Positions 51,318 through 59,229 of a stretch of 64,000 nucleotides of DNA are shown in pieces. The position numbers and the translations under genes are program-made. Location of the stretch: positions 1 to 64,000 of the forward strand of contig JAPUJT010000088.1 of assembly GCA_027296055.1 (NCBI GenBank), in the 5' to 3' direction. This DNA comes from Planctomycetota bacterium (GTDB lineage: Bacteria; Planctomycetota; JAPUJT01). A model generated the notes under the pieces. That model searched no databases. It was not told the DNA's origin and was given only the letters and a program-made list of their open reading frames with translations. Position 1 is the first letter of the stretch; every line of letters begins with the position of its first letter.

Positions 51318-54300
51318 CTAAGCCACCTGTCGGTCGATCTCCTCGAAGCGGATGTGGACCCGCTTCGTGACGCCCTGCTCCTCCTGGGTGACCCCGTAGA
51401 GTGCGTCGCAGACGGCCATCGTGGGCTTGGAGTGGGTGATGATCAGGAACTGGGACTCGCTGAGGAACTCCTTCAGCATCATGACGAACCGATTGATGTT
51501 CGACTCGTCGAGAGCGGCGTCCACCTCGTCCAGGATGCAAAACGGGCTTGGACGTGACCGGAAGATGGCGAAGAGCAGGGCGATCGTCGTGAGAGTCTTC
51601 TCGCCGCCGGAAAGTAGAGTGATCGACCGCGGCTCCTTGCCCGGAGGCCGGGCCATGATCTGGACGCCCGGCTCCGCCTCGTCTTCGCTCTCCTCGAGGA
51701 AGATGTCGGCCCGACCGCCACCGAACAGCTGGCGGAATACGTCCTGGAACTGCTCCCTTACCGCGTCGAAAGTCTCGGTGAACATTTCCTTGCAAGTGCG
51801 GGAGATGCGGCGCATCGCCTCCTGGAGGGATCGCTTCGCCCTCTGGAGGTCATCCCTCTGCCCGGTGAGGAAGGTTTCACGCTCCTGAAGCTCTTCGAGC
51901 TGGTCGACCGCCTCGAGGTTCACGTTGCCCATCCGATCGATCTTCCCCTTCAGGTCGCCGATCAGCGTTCTCTCCTCCTCCTCGCTCCACTCATCCGGAG
52001 GTTCAGGGAGATTGTCGATCGATGCTCCGAACTCCTCCATCGCCTGGTTGATGAGAGACTCGAGTCGGAGCGTGGTCTGGTTCTCCTCCAGGAGCGTGCT
52101 CTGGATCTCGTCCTTCACGGATCCGAGCCGCTCGGATCCTTGCCGGACATGATCCCTCAGGGTCTGGATGGAGCCGGACTTTTCGTCGCGACTCTCCTTG
52201 AGCCGGACCTCGTCGGCCCGGAGGACCTCTCCCTTCTCGACGAGGCCGGCGAGTCTATGCTCGGCGTCTCGGGCCGCGACCTTGGCCTCCGCGGACTGCG
52301 TCCGGGCCACCGATGTTCCCTCGCGGGCTGTCTTTCTTGATTCCCAATGTTCCCAGAGATTTCGGCTGAGCTCCGTGCGAGCCGCCCTCAAGCCATCGAG
52401 CTTCTCCCGAACACGTCCGTCGGTGACTTGCAGGCGCGTCATCTCGGCGGCGAGGGCCTCCCGGCGACTGCGCACTTCTTTCGCTTCCTGCGCGGCGCCC
52501 TCGACCTCCTGCTCCAGGGATCGGGCTTCCAGAACGGATCGCGCGGCCTCCTCGACTGCATCGGCGTGCTCCGCCTCGGTGGCGGCCCTCTGCCGCCGTA
52601 GCTCACTGACCTCCAGGCGGCCCATGGAGAATCTTTCGTCCAGGAGCGCGAGGGACTGATCGAGGCGACGCAGCTCCTCCACCGCATCGGCGACGATCCC
52701 CTCCCCCTCATCGATCTTCGACTGCTCACCCGAGATCTTTCGGGAGATCGAATCCAAGCGCTCCTCGGCCTCCTCTTGAAGGCCCCGGATTGACGCGGCC
52801 CGCTCGTCGAGGAGCTCTTGCTCTTCCTCGAGGGAACGGAACTGGCTCCGGTTCACGATGAGACCGCTGGACCTGTCTCCACGACCGCCCGAGATGAATC
52901 CCTTCGAGTCGATTCGATCCCCGTCAAGGGTGACAAATGTCTCGCCGCTCCCGCCGTTGCGGGAGAGGCGGAGGGCCACCTCCAGATTCTCCACGACCCA
53001 GGTGTGTCCCAGGAGGGACTCCACCATGGGCCGCAGCGAGTCCGGGGCCCGGACGAGAGAGGACGCAAGCCCCACGAGTCCGGGCCCCTGCAAGGGAGGC
53101 CGGGTTCCGTTTCTATCGGGAAGATCCAGGGGCAGGAGTGACGCCCTCCCCTTCTCCTCCGATTTGAGGTACTGGATCGCATCGATTGCCGACCCTGTGG
53201 CCTCGGCGAGGATCGCCTGGGCCTGGCCGCCGAGCGCCGCTTCGAGGGCGTTGGCGTATTTCAGATCGACATCGATGCAGTCGGCGATCATCTTCCCCAG
53301 GCCGGGGAAGCCGCCGTTTCCGTTGATCGACAGGAGGGACTTGACCCCTTCCTGAATTCCATCCATCTCCGACCGGATCCCCTGCAGGACCTCCAGCCCG
53401 GATTCGACAGCCGCCTTTCTCCTCTCCAGGCCGGTCATCTTCTGCTCGCGTAGCTTCTGGCTGCTCTCGAGGCGCTGCCGGTAAGAGGTTCGCGCCTGGA
53501 GGAATATCCGTCGACGGCCGACGTCGTCCAGGGCTGTCTGACGGTCGGCCGCCTCCTCCGTCCGCCGATCCCCTAGCGCTTCCTTTTCCTCCGAGATGCG
53601 AGCCGACTCTTCCTCGAGGCGTCCCAGCTTCTGGACGATCCTTTCGAGGTTCGATTCGAGGGCATCCCTGCGGTTCTGAGCATGCGCCCGCTGGGTCAAG
53701 GCGTCGTGGTGTCGTATCCTTCTCTCGTCTTCCTCGCTTCGAATCCGCCGTTCCTGTTGACCGAGCTCTTCCTCCTGCGCCGACCCCGAACGGATCTGCT
53801 CCTCGACCCGGCGGGCCTCGGCCTCCGCCTCCTCCAGGTGTTTCCTCTTGGCGCGGAGATCCCGAATGTTCTGACCGATTCGCAACTTGTGCTGCTCTGC
53901 CTGGCCGAGGAGGCGCTCCACTTCCTCATCCAGGCGGCTGCTCCGCTCCCGTTCCATCTCGGAACGCTCCTGTTCCGACGCGATCCGCGACTCGACCCTC
54001 GCCGCGTCGCCTCGCACTTGCAAGAGCTGATCCTCGATCCCCGAGAGCTCCACTTCCGCTGTCGAAAGATCCGCCTCGAGCGCGGACAGCCGCGCGCCGG
54101 CGATCGCCTCCTCCTCGCGGAGAGAACCCAGTCGCTCTGCAATCCGCTCCTCATCTACCCGGAGGGCCTTCCGGCGGGCCCCGGCCAGGGAGAGCCGCCG
54201 CCTCTTCCACTCCTCGAGCAGCTCGGCGTATCGTCGCGCCCGGCTCGCCTGGGCCTTGACGCTCCGGATCTGTTTTTCTACCTCTTCGATGATGTCGCAA

Positions 54301-54872
54301 AGTCGCTGGAGGTTGCCGTCGATCCGCTCGAGACGCCGCTCCGTCTCCTTCCGCTTGGCCTTGTACCGACTGATCCCGGCGGCCTCCTCGAAAATCAGCC
54401 GGCGTTGCTGCGCGTTCGCCTGGAGAAGCGAATCGATCTTCCCCTGCTCGATGACGGAGTAGGACTCTTTCCCGATGCCGGTGTCCATGAACATCTCTCG
54501 AATGTCCTTGAGCCGGCAGGGCTGTTTGTTGATCAGGTATTCGCTCTCCCCGGACCGGAAGAGCCGCCGCGTGATCGAGACCTCGTCCTGTTCCACCCGC
54601 AGGGTACCCTGGACATCGCTGAACGTGAGACTGACTTCGGCCATACCCAGGGGTTTCCGGGTGCCGGCGCCGTTGAAGATGACATCCATCATCTCGGCGC
54701 CCCGGAGGGACTTGGCGCTCTGTTCCCCGAGGACCCATCGGATCGCGTCCACGACGTTCGACTTCCCGCACCCGTTCGGCCCGACGATGCCGGTCAGGCC
54801 CGGTGCGAGATCAAACGTGGTGCGGTCAGCGAACGACTTGAATCCGAAGGCTTCGAGTTTGCTTAGGTGCAT
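51318..54872 (-). CDS. smc: Chromosome segregation ATPase SMC
   Basis: SMC forms the condensin-like complex that organises and segregates chromosomes. The ATG at 54872 (MHLSKLEAFGFKSFADRTTF) with GGAAAG upstream is preferred to a TTG three codons earlier. The 1184-residue product has Walker A GPNGCGKSNVVDAIRWVLGE near residue 32, then long coiled coils and a hinge around residues 510-680. The returning coil is followed by the ABC signature LLSGGEKTLTTIALLFAI and Walker B PFCILDEVDAALDESN. Length and order are typical. The kleisin ScpA/ScpB genes are not in the window. Confidence 0.97.
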   Translation of the reverse strand: MHLSKLEAFGFKSFADRTTFDLAPGLTGIVGPNGCGKSNVVDAIRWVLGEQSAKSLRGAEMMDVIFNGAGTRKPLGMAEVSLTFSDVQGTLRVEQDEVSITRRLFRSGESEYLINKQPCRLKDIREMFMDTGIGKESYSVIEQGKIDSLLQANAQQRRLIFEEAAGISRYKAKRKETERRLERIDGNLQRLCDIIEEVEKQIRSVKAQASRARRYAELLEEWKRRRLSLAGARRKALRVDEERIAERLGSLREEEAIAGARLSALEADLSTAEVELSGIEDQLLQVRGDAARVESRIASEQERSEMERERSSRLDEEVERLLGQAEQHKLRIGQNIRDLRAKRKHLEEAEAEARRVEEQIRSGSAQEEELGQQERRIRSEEDERRIRHHDALTQRAHAQNRRDALESNLERIVQKLGRLEEESARISEEKEALGDRRTEEAADRQTALDDVGRRRIFLQARTSYRQRLESSQKLREQKMTGLERRKAAVESGLEVLQGIRSEMDGIQEGVKSLLSINGNGGFPGLGKMIADCIDVDLKYANALEAALGGQAQAILAEATGSAIDAIQYLKSEEKGRASLLPLDLPDRNGTRPPLQGPGLVGLASSLVRAPDSLRPMVESLLGHTWVVENLEVALRLSRNGGSGETFVTLDGDRIDSKGFISGGRGDRSSGLIVNRSQFRSLEEEQELLDERAASIRGLQEEAEERLDSISRKISGEQSKIDEGEGIVADAVEELRRLDQSLALLDERFSMGRLEVSELRRQRAATEAEHADAVEEAARSVLEARSLEQEVEGAAQEAKEVRSRREALAAEMTRLQVTDGRVREKLDGLRAARTELSRNLWEHWESRKTAREGTSVARTQSAEAKVAARDAEHRLAGLVEKGEVLRADEVRLKESRDEKSGSIQTLRDHVRQGSERLGSVKDEIQSTLLEENQTTLRLESLINQAMEEFGASIDNLPEPPDEWSEEEERTLIGDLKGKIDRMGNVNLEAVDQLEELQERETFLTGQRDDLQRAKRSLQEAMRRISRTCKEMFTETFDAVREQFQDVFRQLFGGGRADIFLEESEDEAEPGVQIMARPPGKEPRSITLLSGGEKTLTTIALLFAIFRSRPSPFCILDEVDAALDESNINRFVMMLKEFLSESQFLIITHSKPTMAVCDALYGVTQEEQGVTKRVHIRFEEIDRQVA

Positions 54873-54980
54873 TCTTTCCAAGATCTGGAGGGATCGGCCC
54901 CCCGGAGACGCTATTGGCGGGGCTCCTTGCCCCCCCCCTACAGGTTATCGGACAAGGTCCACCCCATCCTGAAGTCCGGC

Positions 54981-56879
54981 TTAGTCCTCCGCGATGGGAT
55001 GAAAGACCCGGGGGACGGTGACAGGCCCCGGGTACCCCTTCGACCGTCGGAGGAGATCGGTGATCTCCTCCAGCGAGGGGGGACCGTCCGTGAAGCGAGG
55101 GACCACGAACGCTCCGAATCCGGCCGTCCGGGCTATCTCCTTTTCCCGAGAGATCCGGTCCGCGAGTGGGATCTGGATGTCGGGACCGAGATGGAAGCCA
55201 TTGGCGTAGGCCGGACTCGGCGAAGGGCGAGAGTAACCCTGCCGGGTGGAAAGATCAATACGGGCAAAGCGGCTGGCGGCAGGCTGAGGAGAGGAAGCCC
55301 CCAGGCGAACCTTCGGCCCTCCGAGTTCCGAAAGGTCCTCGACCGCGGACCGAAGACTCTTCAATGCTTCGAGATGCGTCTCCCATGAGCGTCCGCCCTG
55401 CGCGGGGTCTGCCCCGGTCAGACCTCGGATGGCATCGGCCAGGCCGATCGGGCTCAAGTGGTAGACCTCTCCTGACCCTGTCTCAGCATGAGGCGTTCCA
55501 GACCCCCCGCGCATCCGAGATCGGAACTCGTGAGCCTGCCGCAGGCCCTGATAGGCCAACGAGATCATGCTGTGGCTCGCCTCTAGAAAGGTGGTGAAGT
55601 TACCGGACCCAGCGTTCCGCGCCGCGCGGGGAAGATTCAGGCTGATCTCGTTGGCCAGCAAGTAGCCATTCGTAGGACCCGGCCCCCAGGAGAAGGAGAG
55701 GTTTCTTCCTCCAGCGATCTCTTCCGCCGCGACCCGGAGGGCGGACTCCGCCGCGGATTCATCTTCACCCGCATGCAAGATGATCTCCACCTCGAGGCCC
55801 ACCCTGTCCGGAGCGCCAAGGATGGACCGGATTGCCTCCGGACCGGACTCTTCGAGCCGGGAGATCAGGATGTGGAGTTTCAGCCCCCCCTCCGGTCGCT
55901 GGAGCCATCCACCCCTCAGCCAGGCAGTGACCGGCGTCGGATCGAAGAGGTCTGTCCCGATGCCCGCCGCCCCGTACCCCAGGATGTGGATCGCCCTCGA
56001 AACCACGCTGTCCATGGCGACGAGGAGCTCGGCGATCTGTTGCTTCCCGGGGCCGCCGTCGCCGAGACGACCCCCGGCTGGTGCGAGATGCGCTTCCAGG
56101 AAGGAGAGGGGGGCATCGAGGCCGTGTATGTACAGCGACCCGTTCCGATGGGCGGCCGTGACGTCGCGGGAGTAGACCTCCTCCAGGGCGAAATCTCTCA
56201 GAATTCGATTCCCGATCCTGGCGCTGAGGCCAGCGACGTCCTTCTGGCCGTCCATGAGGATCCCCTCGAGGTCGTATTTCGGGATTCCGACCTGGGTCTG
56301 ACGCCGCAGGGGCGCCTCCAATCCTCTCTCGAACAGCTCGTTGTCGACGAGGCCGCGAATCAGCTTCGTCGATGTGGTCCGTACGCCGGATGCAAAGACC
56401 TTCTTCTCGACGGCTCGGGCGATTTCGGCGGCCGCGGTGGCATCGAGGCCCGCCTCGAGCACCAGGGCGGCGGCAATCTTCCCCTTCGACCAGCCTTCCG
56501 CCCGCGCTTCACCCCCGGGCGATACCTGGAGATCGTCGGTCACCTGGTAGGCGCCTCGCTCGATCTCCCTCCGCACGCGCAATGTCTCTCGAACGCGGGC
56601 TCGCTGGTCGCGATAAAGAATGTAGGACTTGGCCATCCGGGCGTGGCCCGTCTCGATGAGCACCCGTTCCACCATGTCCTGGATCTCTTCGATGCCGGGG
56701 ACCTTGTCCTCGTAGCGCGTCTCGAGGAAGACGGTCACCGCCTCCGCCAGCTCCCCGGCGAGGGCGCGGTCCTCCTCCCCGACGGCTCGAGCCGCGGCAA
56801 AGATGGCATCGGCTATCTTGGTAGGATCGAAGGGGGCCTGACGGCTATCCCGCTTCCGGATCCACCGGATCTTGGCCAT
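54981..56879 (-). CDS. NrdD-like protein with ATP-cone but no cysteines or glycyl-radical domain
   Basis: The 632-residue product from 56879 starts with an ATP-cone (IRKRDSRQAPFDPTKIADAI to about residue 95) as in allosteric ribonucleotide reductases. A second ATP-cone-like stretch follows (WSKGKIAAALVLEAGLDATA). The rest aligns by motif with anaerobic class III reductase NrdD: AHRNGSLYIHGLD (NrdD 'AH..G..hiHDLD'), ISLNLPRAA, YHLSPIGLADAIRGL, SSPQPAASRFARID and YANGFHLGPDIQIPLADRI. Yet the chain has no cysteine at all: the catalytic 'CC' after the HDLD motif is replaced by FLEAHLAP, and the C-terminal zinc and glycyl-radical regions are absent. It therefore cannot be a working class III reductase. 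Its start overlaps the end of nrdR by 35 bases. It is probably a regulatory or divergent pseudo-enzyme. Confidence 0.75.
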   Translation of the reverse strand: MAKIRWIRKRDSRQAPFDPTKIADAIFAAARAVGEEDRALAGELAEAVTVFLETRYEDKVPGIEEIQDMVERVLIETGHARMAKSYILYRDQRARVRETLRVRREIERGAYQVTDDLQVSPGGEARAEGWSKGKIAAALVLEAGLDATAAAEIARAVEKKVFASGVRTTSTKLIRGLVDNELFERGLEAPLRRQTQVGIPKYDLEGILMDGQKDVAGLSARIGNRILRDFALEEVYSRDVTAAHRNGSLYIHGLDAPLSFLEAHLAPAGGRLGDGGPGKQQIAELLVAMDSVVSRAIHILGYGAAGIGTDLFDPTPVTAWLRGGWLQRPEGGLKLHILISRLEESGPEAIRSILGAPDRVGLEVEIILHAGEDESAAESALRVAAEEIAGGRNLSFSWGPGPTNGYLLANEISLNLPRAARNAGSGNFTTFLEASHSMISLAYQGLRQAHEFRSRMRGGSGTPHAETGSGEVYHLSPIGLADAIRGLTGADPAQGGRSWETHLEALKSLRSAVEDLSELGGPKVRLGASSPQPAASRFARIDLSTRQGYSRPSPSPAYANGFHLGPDIQIPLADRISREKEIARTAGFGAFVVPRFTDGPPSLEEITDLLRRSKGYPGPVTVPRVFHPIAED

Positions 56880-57345
56880 GCTCTGATGTGGAGAGCTCGC
56901 CCAGCATTGGACGGAGCTCATCCAGGAACTCCGTGATATCGTTGAAGGCCCTGTAAACGGAGGCGAACCGCACGTACGCCACCAGATCGGTCTTTCTCAG
57001 CTCCGCCATGACCATCTCGCCGATGGCCTCCGTAGGAACCTCCCGATCGTGCTCCTGAGATATGCGCTGCTCTACCCGATTGCAGATGTTCTCCAGGACA
57101 TCCACTGGGACCGGCCTCTTGTGGCAAGCCCGAACGAGGCCTTCCATGAGCTTCTGCCGGATATAGGGCATCCGGCTGTCGTCCTTCTTGACCACCAGGA
57201 GAGGGGTGGTCTTGACCTTCTCATAGGTCGTGTAGCGCCGAGAGCACTCCAGGCACTCCCGCCTCCTGCGGATCTCCGCCCCCTCCGCCGAGGAGCGGGA
57301 GTCGATTACCCGGTCATTGTCTTCACTGCAGTGCGGGCACTTCAC
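56845..57345 (-). CDS. nrdR: Ribonucleotide reductase transcriptional repressor NrdR
   Basis: NrdR represses ribonucleotide reductase genes in response to (d)ATP. I choose the GTG at 57345 because GGAGG lies five bases upstream and it yields the standard MKCPHC N-terminus. The zinc finger ligands are Cys3, Cys6, Cys31 and Cys34 (CPHC...CLEC). The ATP-cone follows (VVKKDDSRMPYIRQKLMEGL ... VAYVRFASVYRAFNDITEFL). RRRRECLECSRRYTTYEKV is the family DNA-binding signature. The product is 166 residues. It is translationally coupled to the NrdD-like gene and has a promoter with an NrdR-box-like site upstream. Confidence 0.95.
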   Translation of the reverse strand: MKCPHCSEDNDRVIDSRSSAEGAEIRRRRECLECSRRYTTYEKVKTTPLLVVKKDDSRMPYIRQKLMEGLVRACHKRPVPVDVLENICNRVEQRISQEHDREVPTEAIGEMVMAELRKTDLVAYVRFASVYRAFNDITEFLDELRPMLGELSTSEHGQDPVDPEAG

Positions 57346-57379
57346 GTCCGCCTCCGCGACCCCTCCCGGGGCCACCCCC

Positions 57380-57395
57380 CCACAAGATATTGAGC
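57380..57395 (-). promoter_or_regulatory. NrdR-box-like operator upstream of nrdR
   Basis: Read on the minus strand, GCTCAATATCTTGTGG matches 12 of 16 positions of the NrdR box acaCwAtATaTwGtgt, and lies just after the predicted transcription start of nrdR. A weaker half-match (9 of 16) is centred 21 bases upstream, over the -10 box. NrdR boxes usually occur in pairs, so autoregulation is plausible. Confidence 0.5.
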
Positions 57396-57402
57396 CCGCA
57401 AC

Positions 57403-57431
57403 ACTCTACAATCCAATAGGTTGGGTGTCAA
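57403..57431 (-). promoter_or_regulatory. Promoter of nrdR
   Basis: On the minus strand TTGACA (57431-57426) and TAGAGT (57408-57403) are 17 bases apart, about 50 bases upstream of the GTG start of nrdR. Confidence 0.65.
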
Positions 57432-57484
57432 GGTGGGGGTTGGGCGGGATCTGCCCCCTGAACGCCGACCGCTTGCAAGAAGAG

Positions 57485-57515
57485 GACCGGCGGGGCTCAG
57501 GAGACCCCGCCGGCC
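57485..57515 (-). terminator. Stem-loop terminator after the FN3 gene
   Basis: An 11-bp GC-rich stem (57485-57495 with 57505-57515, one G-T pair) with a nine-base loop lies about 30 bases after the stop of the minus-strand FN3 gene. A pyrimidine-rich but not poly-T tail follows (CCTCTTCTTG), so termination may be partial. Confidence 0.5.
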
Positions 57516-57547
57516 ATGTGTGCCGTCCGTTCGAGGTGGGGCGGTCC

Positions 57548-59044
57548 TCAGGGAGCGATCTTCGTCGCGAACCTGAGCTGATTCGAGTTAATCCTGTCCA
57601 TATAGCTGAGCGCTGGGACATCCAAAGGATCCAGCGCCAGGGAGGTCTGGGGGTCGAAGCATTTGTTCACGCTCTGGATCCCTTCGGTCACCCAGGCGAT
57701 CCCATCAAAGGATGCGAGCCGCAGCTCTCCGCTGCTGCAGTCGCCCGGCAGGGGGTAACTGTAGGAGACGTGAGGGGTCCCGAGAGAGTCATAGGCCAGG
57801 GAGGGACTTTTGATGCAGCCGTCGCTCGAGAATTCGATGACGTCGAGGTTCCAAATCTCCCCATTCCAGCTGGCGAACCTCAACTCCCTTGGGTTACAGA
57901 TATCGGCGGCGGGTCCCGCCGTGTGAATGATAGAGGGAAACCCCGTCATCGGATCGAAGGCCAGGTCGGCGTCAGAGCCCATCTGTTCGCTGGCGCTGCT
58001 CTCGATTACCTCGATGTCCCAGGAAGCTCCGTTCCAGCTGGCATACTTCAGGGCCTCGGTGCCGTCGCCTGGGACGAATCGGTATGCGATGGCAGGATTG
58101 CCCAGGGAATCGTAGGCCAGTGACGGGTACTTGTTTTGCTCCGCCCCAATCTCGATCTCCTGGATAGTCCAATCGCCCCCGACACGGTGGCCGAACCTCA
58201 GGGAGTCCGATGTGCCGAAGGCCACGGCAGGATCACCGTTTCCATCGTAGGCCAGCGATAGCCAAGTATTCGACAGACCGTTGGCGACCGTCTCCACAAC
58301 CCAGGATCCGCCGACGCGCTCGGCGAACTTCAGTTTCGGCTTCCTCCCACCGGAGAGGTAGGTGATCCCCGGGATGCCCGAGCTGCTGTACGCCAAGTCC
58401 TGTGCACCTCCCCCGCTGACAGCCACCTCCGTGGTCCAGGCGGTGCCGTCCCATTCGGCGAACATGGCGTTGCTACCTCTGGTGTAGGCAATGGAGGGAT
58501 AGCCGTCCGTGGGATCGTAGGCGAGGGAGGTGAGAAAGACGCCGTCGTCCACGATCTCGATCGACCACGATCCCGGATCCGTCTGGGCGGTCACCACATT
58601 GGAGAGGCCCGAGGTATTGGGGACCTCGTCGGACACCTTCAGGGCGAAGAAGTAATCCGTTCCGGGCAGCAGGCCCGTCACGGTGAAGCTCTCGGGGAGA
58701 CCCGGGTCCTTCGGGGGATCCTCCCCCTGGACCTGCGTCGCCGAGTCGAAGTTGTTCTCATCGATGAGGCTCGTGGAGTAGCGAACGTCGTAGGAGTCGG
58801 CCGCTCCGCTCTGCTCGTCCTGACTGTCGTCCCGACTCGCCGTCCAGAGAAGCTCGACGGATTCCGTGGTCACGAGGCCCGTGCCGAGATCCGTCACCGC
58901 GGGGGGCGGGTCGGTGTCATCCGAGCCCTTGGGCGGCTTTCCACCGCCTCCGCCCTTTCCCTGGGCCTGAGAGACCATGGCCAGGGTCAAGATGATCCCG
59001 AAAGCGATTCCCAGCGTCGCCATCCCTTTGATTGCGCCCGTCAT
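57548..59044 (-). CDS. Secreted protein with fibronectin type III domain and propeller-like repeats
   Basis: The 498-residue product begins with a signal peptide (MTGAIKGMATLGIAFGIILT, cleavage near SQAQ|GK) and a glycine-rich linker. A fibronectin type III domain spans about residues 50-155 (PPPAVTDLGTGLVTTESVEL ... LPGTDYFFALKVSDEVPNTS). The rest is a series of about six repeats of 45-55 residues with the pattern SLAYD..G.P.IAY......L.yA.w.G..W..E.I. That pattern suggests a beta-propeller or similar closed sheet. No active-site residues are seen. It is likely a surface or extracellular matrix protein. Confidence 0.75.
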   Translation of the reverse strand: MTGAIKGMATLGIAFGIILTLAMVSQAQGKGGGGGKPPKGSDDTDPPPAVTDLGTGLVTTESVELLWTASRDDSQDEQSGAADSYDVRYSTSLIDENNFDSATQVQGEDPPKDPGLPESFTVTGLLPGTDYFFALKVSDEVPNTSGLSNVVTAQTDPGSWSIEIVDDGVFLTSLAYDPTDGYPSIAYTRGSNAMFAEWDGTAWTTEVAVSGGGAQDLAYSSSGIPGITYLSGGRKPKLKFAERVGGSWVVETVANGLSNTWLSLAYDGNGDPAVAFGTSDSLRFGHRVGGDWTIQEIEIGAEQNKYPSLAYDSLGNPAIAYRFVPGDGTEALKYASWNGASWDIEVIESSASEQMGSDADLAFDPMTGFPSIIHTAGPAADICNPRELRFASWNGEIWNLDVIEFSSDGCIKSPSLAYDSLGTPHVSYSYPLPGDCSSGELRLASFDGIAWVTEGIQSVNKCFDPQTSLALDPLDVPALSYMDRINSNQLRFATKIAP

Positions 59045-59229
59045 GCTACAACCTCCCTCTAGCCAGAGACCTCGATCCCGCCGGTCCCGAGACCGGCGTC
59101 ACCCGATGCGGCCCGTCCTCCGCGGCCAGCGGCCAGTCCGGACCCGCATCCCGTAGCATCAGAAACACCGAATCCGAGCCGGATCCGGGAGGATTTCGGA
59201 AAGAAAAATGGTGGGTTCCGCGGGACGCT

